Below, one piece after another: positions 28,983 to 38,291 of a DNA stretch of 64,000 bases. The first letter of the stretch is position 1. The number at the start of each line of letters is the position of its first letter. Made by a program: the position numbers and the translations under genes. The stretch spans positions 434,001-498,000 of the forward strand of contig NZ_CP169368.1 of NCBI RefSeq assembly GCF_042485795.1, read 5' to 3'. Below the pieces are notes generated by a model. The model was given only the letters and a program-made list of their open reading frames with translations. It was not told the DNA's origin and did no database searches. This stretch comes from Lonepinella sp042485795. Its GTDB lineage: Bacteria; Pseudomonadota; Gammaproteobacteria; Enterobacterales; Pasteurellaceae.

Positions 28983-29243
28983 ATGACTCCAGCAGAACTT
29001 TTCGGTGAAGGCATTAACTTGATGTTTTCGGGAATGGGTTTCGTATTGGTCTTTTTGCTCATTCTCATTTGGGCGATTGGACTAATGTCAAAACTGATTA
29101 ACCGATATTTTCCAACACCCGTTATTGTGCCTAAAACAGCACCAAATTCCACCGCACTTCAACCTGCCAGTAACGACTTAGATCGTTTGCGTCCAGTGAT
29201 TGTCGCTGCCATTGCACATCATCGTGCTAAACATTCAAATTAA
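28983..29243 (+). CDS. oadG: oxaloacetate decarboxylase gamma subunit
   Basis: A 86-aa small membrane subunit that anchors and assembles the sodium-pumping oxaloacetate decarboxylase. A single hydrophobic segment lies at about residues 12-36 (MFSGMGFVLVFLLILIWAIG), followed by a Pro/Thr-rich cytosolic tail that ends in the typical DRLRPVIVAAIAHHRA. The ATG at 28983 has AAGGA 7 nt upstream; the ATG at 28977 is too close to it. It precedes oadA by 17 nt. Confidence 0.92.
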   Translation: MTPAELFGEGINLMFSGMGFVLVFLLILIWAIGLMSKLINRYFPTPVIVPKTAPNSTALQPASNDLDRLRPVIVAAIAHHRAKHSN

Positions 29244-29260
29244 TAGAGAAGGATTTTATT

Positions 29261-31063
29261 ATGAGTAAAAAAATTAAAGTCACTGACGTAGTACTTCGTG
29301 ATGCCCATCAATCTTTGTTTGCTACCCGTTTACGTTTAGATGATATGTTGCCGATGGCGGCGGAATTAGATGATATTGGTTATTGGTCGTTAGAAGCGTG
29401 GGGCGGTGCGACCTTTGATAGCTGTATTCGTTTTTTAGGCGAAGATCCTTGGGTACGTTTGCGTGAGTTGAAAAAAGCCTGCCCGAAAACTCCGTTGCAA
29501 ATGTTATTACGTGGACAAAATTTATTGGGCTATCGTCATTATGCCGATGATGTGGTGGATCGTTTTGTGGAACGTTGTGTCGCTAATGGCATGAGCGTAT
29601 TCCGTGTATTTGATGCGTTAAACGACCCACGTAATATGCAAGCCGCTTTGCAAGCGGTGAAAAAACACGGCGGTCACGCACAAGGGACATTGAGTTACAC
29701 CACCAGCCCCGTGCATACCTTGCAAACTTGGTTAGATGTGACAGAACAATTGCTTGAAATTGGTATTGATAGCCTTGTGATTAAAGATATGTCAGGGATT
29801 TTAAACCCAATGGCGGCTGCCGAATTAGTCGGCGAAATCAAAAAACGCTTTGATGTGCAATTACATTTGCATTGTCACTCCACCACAGGTATGGCAGAAA
29901 TGGCATTATTAAAAGCGATTGAAGCAGGTGTTGATGGGGTGGATACAGCCATTTCTTCAATGTCAGGTACTTATGGACACCCAGCTACCGAATCCATTGT
30001 GGCGACCTTACAAGGTACGGAATTTGATACGGGCTTAGATATTCCACGTTTAGAAAAAATTGCCGCGTATTTCCGTGATGTGCGGAAAAAATATGCCAAA
30101 TTTGAAGGGCAGTTGCGTGGTATTGATAGTCGTATTTTGGTGGCACAAGTGCCAGGTGGTATGTTGACTAATCTTGAGGGGCAATTAAAACAACAAAATG
30201 CCAGCGATAAATTAGATTTAGTGTTGGAAGAAATTCCACGCGTGCGTAAAGATTTAGGCTATATTCCGTTAGTCACCCCGACATCACAAATTGTGGGTAC
30301 GCAATCTGTTATCAACGTGTTAATGGGCGAACGTTATAAAACCATCGCCAAAGAAACCGCAGGGATTTTAAAAGGCGAATATGGTCGCACTCCAGCCCCT
30401 GTGAATGCAGAATTACAAGCTCGTGTGCTTGAGGGAGGCAAACCAATTACCGACCGTCCAGCGGATCATATTGCCCCTGAAATGGCGAAAATTGAAGCAG
30501 AAGTGAAACAAACCGCACAAGAAAAAGGCATTAAACTGGCTGAAAATGCGGTAGATGATGCGTTAATTGTGGCGTTATTCCCACAAATTGGTTGGAAATT
30601 CTTAGAAAATCGTGGTAATCCTGCTGCCTTTGAGCCAGCACCAACGTTAGAAAGTGCGGTACAAAAACCAGCAGAAAAAGCCCCAGCCAAACCAGCAAGC
30701 GGTTCAGCAGTTTACACCGTGGAACTTGATGGTAAAGCCTTTGTTGTGAAAGTGTCTGAAGGTGGCGATGTTACTCATATTGCACCGACAGCAGCTCCAG
30801 CGACAGCCCCTGTGGCTCAAACTGCTCCAGCACCTGCTGTAAGTGGTACTGGCACCGCAGTCACCGCACCAATGGCAGGCAATATCTGGAAAGTGGTCGC
30901 CACCGAGGGGCAAACTGTCGCAGAGGGTGATGTGTTGTTTATTTTAGAAGCAATGAAAATGGAAACCGAAGTACGGGCGAACCTTGCTGGTACGGTGCGT
31001 GGTATTTGTGTGAAAGCGGGTGATTCAGTGGCTGTGGGCGACACCGTCATGACCATTGCTTAA
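29261..31063 (+). CDS. oadA: oxaloacetate decarboxylase alpha subunit (biotinylated)
   Basis: A 600-aa carboxyltransferase and biotin-carrier protein. The N-terminal domain has VVLRDAHQSLFATR and the metal-binding HLHCHSTTG. A Pro/Ala-rich linker (about 470-530) leads to a biotinyl domain with EAMKMETE, where Lys566 is the biotin attachment site. It transfers the carboxyl of oxaloacetate to biotin; OadB then decarboxylates carboxybiotin and exports Na+. It lies between oadG and oadB in one operon. Confidence 0.97.
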   Translation: MSKKIKVTDVVLRDAHQSLFATRLRLDDMLPMAAELDDIGYWSLEAWGGATFDSCIRFLGEDPWVRLRELKKACPKTPLQMLLRGQNLLGYRHYADDVVDRFVERCVANGMSVFRVFDALNDPRNMQAALQAVKKHGGHAQGTLSYTTSPVHTLQTWLDVTEQLLEIGIDSLVIKDMSGILNPMAAAELVGEIKKRFDVQLHLHCHSTTGMAEMALLKAIEAGVDGVDTAISSMSGTYGHPATESIVATLQGTEFDTGLDIPRLEKIAAYFRDVRKKYAKFEGQLRGIDSRILVAQVPGGMLTNLEGQLKQQNASDKLDLVLEEIPRVRKDLGYIPLVTPTSQIVGTQSVINVLMGERYKTIAKETAGILKGEYGRTPAPVNAELQARVLEGGKPITDRPADHIAPEMAKIEAEVKQTAQEKGIKLAENAVDDALIVALFPQIGWKFLENRGNPAAFEPAPTLESAVQKPAEKAPAKPASGSAVYTVELDGKAFVVKVSEGGDVTHIAPTAAPATAPVAQTAPAPAVSGTGTAVTAPMAGNIWKVVATEGQTVAEGDVLFILEAMKMETEVRANLAGTVRGICVKAGDSVAVGDTVMTIA

Positions 31064-31075
31064 TTTGGAGGCAGT

Positions 31076-32377
31076 ATGGAAAGTATTATTGCTCTACTGA
31101 AAGGCACAGGTATTATGCACCTTGAATGGGGGCAAGCGGTGATGATTTTGGTGAGCCTGTTGTTATTGTGGCTTGCCATTGTGAAAAAATTTGAACCGTT
31201 GTTGTTATTGCCGATTGGCTTTGGTGGCTTGTTATCGAATATTCCTGAAGCGGGCATGGCGATGACGGCATTGGATAATTTGTTACATTCAGGCACACCT
31301 GAACAACTTGCTGTGATTGCAGGAAAAATCGGTGTAGTGGCAGATCCTGTTGCAATTAAAACCGCTCTTGCGAGCTTGCCAGCCTCTGTGCAAGCACAGC
31401 TTGAAGTCACCGCTGGCGATCTTGGCTTTAGTGCAGGCATTTTAGCCCTGTTCTATAAAGTAGCGATTGGTTATGGTGTTGCACCACTGGTGATTTTTAT
31501 GGGGGTCGGTGCCATGACGGATTTTGGTCCGTTAATTGCCAATCCAAGAACCTTATTACTCGGTGCGGCGGCACAATTCGGGATTTTCACCACCGTATTG
31601 GGTGCCTTGGGTTTAAACTGGTTAGGGGTAATTGATTTTACCTTGCCACAAGCTGCCTCTATCGGGATTATTGGGGGGGCAGACGGTCCAACCGCTATTT
31701 ACTTAACCAGTAAACTGGCACCTGAATTATTGGGTGCGATTGCAGTGGCTGCCTATTCTTATATGGCGTTAGTCCCATTAATTCAGCCGCCAATTATGAA
31801 AGCCTTAACCACCGAAACTGAACGCAAAATTCGTATGACGCAACTTCGCAATGTGAGTAATACAGAAAAAGTGTTATTCCCGATTATTTTGTTATTGTTG
31901 GTGGCGTTATTATTACCTGATGCCGCACCATTGCTCGGTATGTTCTGTTTTGGTAATTTAATGAAAGTCAGTGGCGTGGTGGATCGTTTAAGTGATACCA
32001 CACAAAATGCCTTGATTAACATTGTCACCATCGTGTTAGGTTTATCGGTTGGGGCGAAATTGGTGGCAGATAAATTCTTGCAACCACAAACCCTTGGTAT
32101 TTTACTGTTAGGCGTGATTGCGTTTGGTATCGGAACAGGTAGCGGTGTATTGATGGCGAAATTGATGAACAAATTCAGCAAAAATAAAATCAACCCACTG
32201 ATTGGTTCTGCTGGCGTGTCAGCCGTGCCAATGGCAGCTCGTGTTTCTAACAAAGTAGGGTTGGAAGCCGATCATCAAAACTTCTTACTGATGCACGCCA
32301 TGGGACCGAATGTGGCTGGCGTAATTGGTTCAGCCATTGCCGCTGGTGTAATGCTAAAATACGTTGGGGCAATGTAA
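31076..32377 (+). CDS. oadB: oxaloacetate decarboxylase beta subunit (Na+ pump)
   Basis: A 433-aa polytopic inner-membrane protein that decarboxylates carboxybiotin and pumps Na+ outward. The conserved region IIIa, GGADGPTAIYLTSKL, holds Asp203, equivalent in number and context to the essential Asp203 of the Klebsiella subunit. GGAG precedes the start. It ends the oadGAB operon and is followed by an inverted-USS terminator. In a fermentative pasteurellid this pump would contribute to the sodium gradient and to the C4/C3 balance. Confidence 0.97.
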   Translation: MESIIALLKGTGIMHLEWGQAVMILVSLLLLWLAIVKKFEPLLLLPIGFGGLLSNIPEAGMAMTALDNLLHSGTPEQLAVIAGKIGVVADPVAIKTALASLPASVQAQLEVTAGDLGFSAGILALFYKVAIGYGVAPLVIFMGVGAMTDFGPLIANPRTLLLGAAAQFGIFTTVLGALGLNWLGVIDFTLPQAASIGIIGGADGPTAIYLTSKLAPELLGAIAVAAYSYMALVPLIQPPIMKALTTETERKIRMTQLRNVSNTEKVLFPIILLLLVALLLPDAAPLLGMFCFGNLMKVSGVVDRLSDTTQNALINIVTIVLGLSVGAKLVADKFLQPQTLGILLLGVIAFGIGTGSGVLMAKLMNKFSKNKINPLIGSAGVSAVPMAARVSNKVGLEADHQNFLLMHAMGPNVAGVIGSAIAAGVMLKYVGAM

Positions 32378-32407
32378 GGAAAAAAGTAAGAAAAAATGTG
32401 TTAAAAA

Positions 32408-32466
32408 TACACCGCACTTTGGGGGGCAGATCAGATGAAGATCAAGCCCGAAGTGCGGTGTAAAAT
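32408..32466 (+). terminator. inverted-USS terminator after oadB
   Basis: TACACCGCACTT (32408-32419) pairs perfectly with AAGTGCGGTGTA (32451-32462), followed by AAAATTTT. The loop is long (31 nt), so efficiency is uncertain. Confidence 0.65.
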
Positions 32467-32636
32467 TTTCAAGATTCTTATTTATCCTGCTTTTTCTCAA
32501 AATTTTCTATCAATAATCTAAAATCATCATCGAAAAACAAATTTATCCTATTATTTCAATTTGAACTCTTTACAAATTCTGGTTTTTCTGACATAAAAGA
32601 ACAGAACACAATATAAAATAACAAGGAGTCGATTAT

Positions 32637-34274
32637 ATGCAACATAAATTATTACCATCTTTATTGGCTAGTGGTGTCGCTTTAGCATTTTCTTTTTCTG
32701 CCAATGCGGTAAAAGTACCTGACGGCGTAGAATTAGCCCCTGTGCAAGAAATCACCATTAACAACGGTGCTGAACCGCAAAGTTTTGATCCGCATTTAAC
32801 CGAGGGCGTGCCAGAATCCGAAGTAGTATCTCAGCTCTTAGAGGGGCTAGCGACCGTGGATTCTGACGGGAATACCGTTCCAGGGGTAGCTGAATCTTGG
32901 GATCATTCTGCTGATTACAAAACTTGGACTTTCCATTTGCGTAAAGATGCAAAATGGTCTAACGGCGATCCTGTGACTGCACAAGACTTTGTTTTCTCTT
33001 GGCAACGTTTAGTCACCCCAACCACCGCTTCGCCTTATGCGAGCTTTTTGACTTATATGCAAGTGGCTAATGCTCAAGATATTATTGACGGTAAAAAATC
33101 ACCCGATAGCTTGGGAGTTAAAGCCATTGATGATTTGACATTTGAAGTGTCTTTAGACAATGCGGTGCCTTATCTCGTTGGCTTCACGACGCACCAATCT
33201 TTGTTACCAGTGCCGAAAAAAGTAGTGGAAAAATTTGGTGAAAACTGGGTAAAAAAAGAAAATATTGTGGGTAACGGTGCCTATGTTTTAGCAGATCACG
33301 TGATTAATGAAAAAATCGTGTTTGCACGTAATCCGAATTACTGGAATGATAAAGAAACCGTGATCGACAAAGCTACGTTTTTAAGTATTGAAAACCCAAC
33401 TACGGACGTACAACGTTATCGTGCTGGGGATTTGCAAGTAACCAATTATGCGTTGCCAACCGAGCAATTTGCGAAATTGAAAAAAGAATTGCCAGACGAG
33501 TTATTTGTGACCAGAACCTTGTCAACCTATAGCTATGAGTTGAATAACAGTCGAGCTCCGTTTAATGATGTGCGTTTGCGTAAAGCACTTAATCTGGCGT
33601 TAGATCGCAATATTATTACCGATAAAGTATTGGCACAAGGGCAAACTCCGACTTATGTGTTTACTCCACCTTATATTAGCGAGGGGGAGAAAATCCAACA
33701 GCCAGCTTATTCTACCAAACCAATGGCAGAGCGTAATGCCGAAGCGATTAAATTGCTAGAAGAAGCAGGCTTTAGCAAATCAAATCCATTGAAATTCACT
33801 ATTCTTTATAACACCAATGAAAACCATAAAAAAGTCGCCATTGCTGCCGCTTCTATTTGGAAAGCTAATACGCAAGGGCTAGTTGATGTGAAATTAGAAA
33901 ACCAAGAATGGAAAACCTATATTTCAACTCGCCGTAGCAAAAATTATGACGCAGCGAGAGCAGGTTGGAGTGCTGATTATAACCAAGCCTCTACCTTTGT
34001 GAATTATTTCTTATCTAATTCAAGTAATAACACCGCATTTTATCGCAGTGAGAAGTATGATGCGGCTGTCATGGAATCTCGTGCGGCATTAGATGAAAAT
34101 CAGCGTGCAGAAGCCTATGCGAAAGCAGAAGAGATTTTAGCCGAAGAAGCCGCCATTGTGCCGATTTATAACTATGTGAATCCACGTTTGGTGAAAACCT
34201 TTGTAAAAGGCTACACAGGTAAAGATCCACAAGATAAGATCTTGTTAAGAAATCTTTATATTATCAAACATTAA
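32637..34274 (+). CDS. oppA: oligopeptide ABC transporter, periplasmic binding protein
   Basis: A 545-aa secreted protein of the SBP_bac_5 family. The signal peptide (about 1-24) ends FSFSANA. The mature part has the diagnostic EPQSFDPHLTEGVPESEV and LDPA-type segments, and closes with VPIYNYVNPRLVK. It delivers peptides to OppBCDF. AAGGAG lies before the ATG, and a TATAAAAT-like -10 box is upstream at about 32610. It heads the opp operon. Several hairpins in the gap to oppB probably favour its higher expression. Confidence 0.95.
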   Translation: MQHKLLPSLLASGVALAFSFSANAVKVPDGVELAPVQEITINNGAEPQSFDPHLTEGVPESEVVSQLLEGLATVDSDGNTVPGVAESWDHSADYKTWTFHLRKDAKWSNGDPVTAQDFVFSWQRLVTPTTASPYASFLTYMQVANAQDIIDGKKSPDSLGVKAIDDLTFEVSLDNAVPYLVGFTTHQSLLPVPKKVVEKFGENWVKKENIVGNGAYVLADHVINEKIVFARNPNYWNDKETVIDKATFLSIENPTTDVQRYRAGDLQVTNYALPTEQFAKLKKELPDELFVTRTLSTYSYELNNSRAPFNDVRLRKALNLALDRNIITDKVLAQGQTPTYVFTPPYISEGEKIQQPAYSTKPMAERNAEAIKLLEEAGFSKSNPLKFTILYNTNENHKKVAIAAASIWKANTQGLVDVKLENQEWKTYISTRRSKNYDAARAGWSADYNQASTFVNYFLSNSSNNTAFYRSEKYDAAVMESRAALDENQRAEAYAKAEEILAEEAAIVPIYNYVNPRLVKTFVKGYTGKDPQDKILLRNLYIIKH

Positions 34275-34284
34275 CAGTCATTTT

Positions 34285-34368
34285 CCTGAAATCTTTTCAG
34301 GGGTGTTTCTCTTTCCCAAATGGGAATGTACTGAATGATGTAGTCTGGGTCGGGAAAGCCCGATCCAG
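34285..34368 (+). promoter_or_regulatory. hairpin array between oppA and oppB
   Basis: Three stems: CCTGAAA/TTTCAGG (34285-34301), TTCCCA/TGGGAA (34313-34326) and a 10-bp stem CTGGGTCGGG/CCCGATCCAG with one mismatch (34345-34368). Such structures between a binding-protein gene and its permease genes usually stabilise the upstream mRNA or reduce read-through. Confidence 0.6.
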
Positions 34369-34424
34369 CTATAAAAGTGCGGTATTTTTTTTATTAATTT
34401 CATGATTTTTTGTGGGCTGTCCTT

Positions 34425-35345
34425 ATGTTTAAATTTATTATTAGAAGACTGCTTGAAGCGATACCAACGTTGTTTCTTCTGATTACGGTATCTTTTTTCC
34501 TGATGCGACTTGCACCAGGTAATCCGTTTACCAGTGAAAAAGCCTATCCGCCTGAAGTAATGGCGAATATCGAAGCAAAATATCATCTGAATGAGCCTTT
34601 ATATAAACAGTATTTTCTGTATTTGGAAAATCTCTCGCACGGGGATTTCGGTCCCTCGTTTAAATATAAAGATCAAACGGTGAATACCTTAATTGCATCG
34701 GCTTTTCCTGTTTCGATTAAACTGGGTTTAACCGCCTTTGTGTTTGCTGTCACCTTGGGGTTATTGGCTGGCATTGTGGCAGCATTAAATCAAAATAGTC
34801 GGTGGGATTATTTGGTAATGAGTTTTGCCATGACGGGGGTGATTATTCCGAGCTTTGTGATTGCACCGTTATTGGTACTGGTTTTTGCCATTTATTTAGG
34901 TTGGTTGCCTGCTGGTGGTTGGAACGGCGGCACGCTGTATTATATGGCATTACCTGTGGTTGCGTTAACCATTGGCTATGTGGCAGGGATTGCACGGATT
35001 ATGCGTGGCTCGATGATTGAAGTGCTACATTCTCCGTTTATTCGCACTGCTAAAGCTAAAGGGCTGCCATTGTGGCGGATTATTTTTAAACATGCGTTAC
35101 GTCCTGCGATTATTCCAGTAGTAACCTATTTAGGACCTGCATTTGTGGGAATTATCACAGGTTCTATGGTGATTGAGCAAGTATTTGGCTTACCAGGTAT
35201 CGGGCAGTTATTTGTGAATGGTGCGTTAAACCGTGATTATTCCTTAGTCTTGAGTTTAACCATTTTAGTCGGCACCTTGACCATTTTCTTTAATGCGGTG
35301 GTGGATATTTTATATGCGGTTATTGATCCGAAATTGCGTAGTTAA
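34425..35345 (+). CDS. oppB: oligopeptide ABC transporter permease OppB
   Basis: A 306-aa inner-membrane permease with six predicted membrane helices. The start MFKFIIRRLLEAIPTLFLL at 34425 matches E. coli OppB and is preferred to the frame's earlier ATG. The cytoplasmic coupling loop with EAA-type motif, RTAKAKGLPLWRIIFKHALR, is present. A USS lies just upstream. Partner of OppC. Confidence 0.95.
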   Translation: MFKFIIRRLLEAIPTLFLLITVSFFLMRLAPGNPFTSEKAYPPEVMANIEAKYHLNEPLYKQYFLYLENLSHGDFGPSFKYKDQTVNTLIASAFPVSIKLGLTAFVFAVTLGLLAGIVAALNQNSRWDYLVMSFAMTGVIIPSFVIAPLLVLVFAIYLGWLPAGGWNGGTLYYMALPVVALTIGYVAGIARIMRGSMIEVLHSPFIRTAKAKGLPLWRIIFKHALRPAIIPVVTYLGPAFVGIITGSMVIEQVFGLPGIGQLFVNGALNRDYSLVLSLTILVGTLTIFFNAVVDILYAVIDPKLRS

Positions 35346-35354
35346 GGGGGCGAT

Positions 35355-36272
35355 ATGTTAAAAGTGCAACAAAATCAAGAATTAGCCCAAAAACTCCTTG
35401 AACAATCGAATATGCTGTCATTGGAAAGTCGTAGTCTATGGCAAGATGCCAAACGCCGTTTTATTGCCAATAAAGCCGCTATGTTCAGCTTATTTATGTT
35501 GGTATTGATCGTGCTGTTTATTACCTTTGCACCCATGTTAATGCCGTTTAGTTTTGAAGACACCGATTGGAATATGATGAGTGCTGCCCCTGATTTTGAA
35601 TCGGGACATTATTTAGGTACGGACGGTTCAGGACGTGATTTGTTAGTACGGATTGCTATGGGTGGACGTATTTCGCTAATGGTAGGTATTTTAGGTGCAT
35701 TAATTGCGGTGTTGATCGGTACGGTTTACGGGGCTATTTCTGGCTTTTTTGGTAAAACCGTGGATATGTTGATGATGCGTGCCTTAGAGGTACTGAGTTC
35801 GTTTCCGTTTATGTTCTTTGTGATTTTATTGGTAACGTTCTTTGGACAAAATATTCTATTAATTTTTGTGGCAATCGGTATGATTTCTTGGCTTAACCTC
35901 GCTCGTATTGTGCGTGGTCAAACCCTAAGTTTGAAAAATAAAGAATTTATTGAAGCGGCGATGGTGTGTGGCGTGTCACGGCGAAAAATTATTTTCCGTC
36001 ATATTATCCCGAATTTATTGGGGATTGTGGTGGTGTATGCCTCTTTAGAAGTGCCGTCATTGATTTTATTCGAATCTTTTTTAAGTTTTTTAGGGTTAGG
36101 CACACAAGAGCCGATGAGCAGTTGGGGAGCGTTGTTGAATGACGGTGCGGCACAGATGGAAAGTTCTCCTTGGCTGTTGATTTTCCCTGCTTGTTTTTTA
36201 TGTTTAACGCTGTTTTGTTTTAACTTTATCGGTGATGGATTGCGTGATGCCTTGGATCCAAAGGAGAGATAA
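35355..36272 (+). CDS. oppC: oligopeptide ABC transporter permease OppC
   Basis: A 305-aa permease with the N-terminal SRSLWQDAKRRFIANKAAMF segment typical of OppC, the GTDGSGRDLLVRI motif, six membrane helices and the coupling loop EFIEAAMVCGVSRRKIIFRH. It begins 9 nt after oppB and ends 3 nt before oppD. Confidence 0.96.
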   Translation: MLKVQQNQELAQKLLEQSNMLSLESRSLWQDAKRRFIANKAAMFSLFMLVLIVLFITFAPMLMPFSFEDTDWNMMSAAPDFESGHYLGTDGSGRDLLVRIAMGGRISLMVGILGALIAVLIGTVYGAISGFFGKTVDMLMMRALEVLSSFPFMFFVILLVTFFGQNILLIFVAIGMISWLNLARIVRGQTLSLKNKEFIEAAMVCGVSRRKIIFRHIIPNLLGIVVVYASLEVPSLILFESFLSFLGLGTQEPMSSWGALLNDGAAQMESSPWLLIFPACFLCLTLFCFNFIGDGLRDALDPKER

Positions 36273-36275
36273 ACG

Positions 36276-37247
36276 ATGAATAATTTGCTTGATGTACAAA
36301 ATTTATCGGTAAAATTTTCCACACCTGACGGTGTTGTTACGGCGGTGAATGAACTGAATTTTACCCTTGAACAAGGCGAAACCTTAGGTATTGTGGGCGA
36401 ATCGGGTTCGGGTAAATCACAAACTGCCTTTGCCTTAATGGGGCTATTGGCTTCCAATGGTAAAACCACTGGATCGGCTAAATTTAACGGTCAGGAATTG
36501 CTTAATTTGACGGAACGCCAATTAAATAAAATTCGTGCCAGAGATATTGCGATGATTTTCCAAGATCCCATGACCTCGCTCAATCCTTATATGAAAGTGG
36601 GTGAGCAGTTAATGGAAGTGTTGATGATTCATAAAAATATGGATAAATCCACCGCACTTTCTGAGTCGATCCGTATGTTAGATGCGGTTAAAATGCCTGA
36701 AGCAAGAAAACGTATGGCGATGTATCCGCATGAATTTTCAGGCGGTATGCGACAACGGGTGATGATCGCCATGGCGTTGTTATGTCGTCCAAAATTATTG
36801 ATTGCCGATGAACCGACCACGGCGTTAGATGTGACGGTGCAAGCCCAAATTATGACCTTACTCAACGAATTAAAACGTGAGTTTAACACGGCGATTATTA
36901 TGATTACCCATGATCTCGGCGTGGTAGCAGGGATTTGTGATAAAGTGTTGGTGATGTATGCTGGCAGAACCATGGAATACGGCAGTGCGGAGCAGATTTT
37001 CTATCAACCGACTCACCCGTATTCAATGGGCTTAATGGAAGCGATTCCCCGTTTGGATAGCCAATCTCACGAGTTAAAAACCATTGCTGGCAATCCGCCG
37101 AATTTGCTGCGTTTACCGCAAGGGTGTCCGTTTTCACCACGTTGCCAATATGTTAGCGAACAATGTTTGACCGCCCCGAAATTAAGTCAATGGACGGATA
37201 ACCGCTTACGCAACTGTTGGATTGATGCCAAGGAGTTTGCAGTATGA
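36276..37247 (+). CDS. oppD: oligopeptide ABC transporter ATPase OppD
   Basis: A 323-aa ATP-binding subunit with Walker A GESGSGKSQ, signature FSGGMRQRVMIAMAL, Walker B LLIADEPTTALD, and a C-terminal oligopeptide-transporter domain with four Cys around LPQGCPFSPRCQY and QCLTA (an Fe-S or metal site in related proteins). It overlaps oppF by 4 bp (ATGA), which couples their translation. Confidence 0.96.
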   Translation: MNNLLDVQNLSVKFSTPDGVVTAVNELNFTLEQGETLGIVGESGSGKSQTAFALMGLLASNGKTTGSAKFNGQELLNLTERQLNKIRARDIAMIFQDPMTSLNPYMKVGEQLMEVLMIHKNMDKSTALSESIRMLDAVKMPEARKRMAMYPHEFSGGMRQRVMIAMALLCRPKLLIADEPTTALDVTVQAQIMTLLNELKREFNTAIIMITHDLGVVAGICDKVLVMYAGRTMEYGSAEQIFYQPTHPYSMGLMEAIPRLDSQSHELKTIAGNPPNLLRLPQGCPFSPRCQYVSEQCLTAPKLSQWTDNRLRNCWIDAKEFAV

Positions 37248-38227
37248 CTGAAAAACAACCTATTCTTGAAGTAAATCACCTTTCGGTGAATTTCAAAATT
37301 AAAAATAAAAAATCGCTGTTTTTTGCCAAACCGTTAACCCTGAAAGCAGTAAACAATGTGTCGTTCCAACTTTATCAAGGCGAAACCTTGGGTGTGGTAG
37401 GCGAATCAGGTTGTGGCAAATCCACCCTTGCACGTGCGATTATCGGTTTAGTCAAAGCATCGGCAGGGGAAATTTTATGGTTAGGTAAAAACCTTGCTCA
37501 CCAATCACAAAAAGAGTGGAAAGACACCCGTAAAGATATTCAAATGATCTTCCAAGATCCACTGGCTTCACTCAATCCACGGATGAATATCGGCGAAATT
37601 ATTGCCGAGCCATTGGAGATTTATCAACCGCATTTATCTAAAGCGGAAGTGAAGCAAAAAGTGCAAGACATGATGATTAAAGTCGGTTTGCTGCCAAACG
37701 TGATCAACCGTTATCCGCACGAATTTTCAGGTGGTCAATGTCAACGTATCGGTATTGCTCGAGCATTAATTATCGAACCGAAAATTATTATTTGTGACGA
37801 ACCCGTTTCGGCGTTAGATGTGTCGATTCAGGCACAAGTGGTCAACTTATTGAAATCATTACAGAAAGAAATGGGGTTAAGCCTGATTTTTATTGCTCAT
37901 GATTTATCCATTGTGAAACATATTTCCGATCGTGTATTGGTGATGTATTTAGGCAATGCCGTGGAATTAGGCACCGATGAACAGGTGTTTAACCATACTC
38001 AACACCCTTATACGCAAGCCTTAATGTCCGCCGTGCCGATTCCTGACCCAAGATTGGAACGCAATAAAACCATTCAATTATTGGAGGGGGATTTACCATC
38101 GCCGATTAATCCGCCATCAGGCTGCGTGTTCCGTACCCGTTGCCCGAAAGTCACAGAGAACTGTGCGAAGACTGTGCCGTCATTGGTCGGAAAAGGTAAT
38201 CATTTAGTAGCTTGTGTGAATATATAA
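37244..38227 (+). CDS. oppF: oligopeptide ABC transporter ATPase OppF
   Basis: A 327-aa ATP-binding subunit with Walker A GESGCGKST, signature FSGGQCQRIGIARAL, Walker B IIICDEPVSALD, and the C-terminal Cys cluster SGCVFRTRCPK and NCAKT. It completes the OppABCDF importer and is followed by a clear terminator. Confidence 0.96.
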   Translation: MTEKQPILEVNHLSVNFKIKNKKSLFFAKPLTLKAVNNVSFQLYQGETLGVVGESGCGKSTLARAIIGLVKASAGEILWLGKNLAHQSQKEWKDTRKDIQMIFQDPLASLNPRMNIGEIIAEPLEIYQPHLSKAEVKQKVQDMMIKVGLLPNVINRYPHEFSGGQCQRIGIARALIIEPKIIICDEPVSALDVSIQAQVVNLLKSLQKEMGLSLIFIAHDLSIVKHISDRVLVMYLGNAVELGTDEQVFNHTQHPYTQALMSAVPIPDPRLERNKTIQLLEGDLPSPINPPSGCVFRTRCPKVTENCAKTVPSLVGKGNHLVACVNI

Positions 38228-38230
38228 GAG

Positions 38231-38264
38231 ATAGCCAAAGGATATAAACCTTTGGCTATTTTTA
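38231..38264 (+). terminator. Rho-independent terminator of opp operon
   Basis: ATAGCCAAAGG (38231-38241) pairs perfectly with CCTTTGGCTAT (38249-38259), followed by TTTTTAT. Confidence 0.92.
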
Positions 38265-38291
38265 TTCGTAGAAAGTGCGGTGATTTTTGCG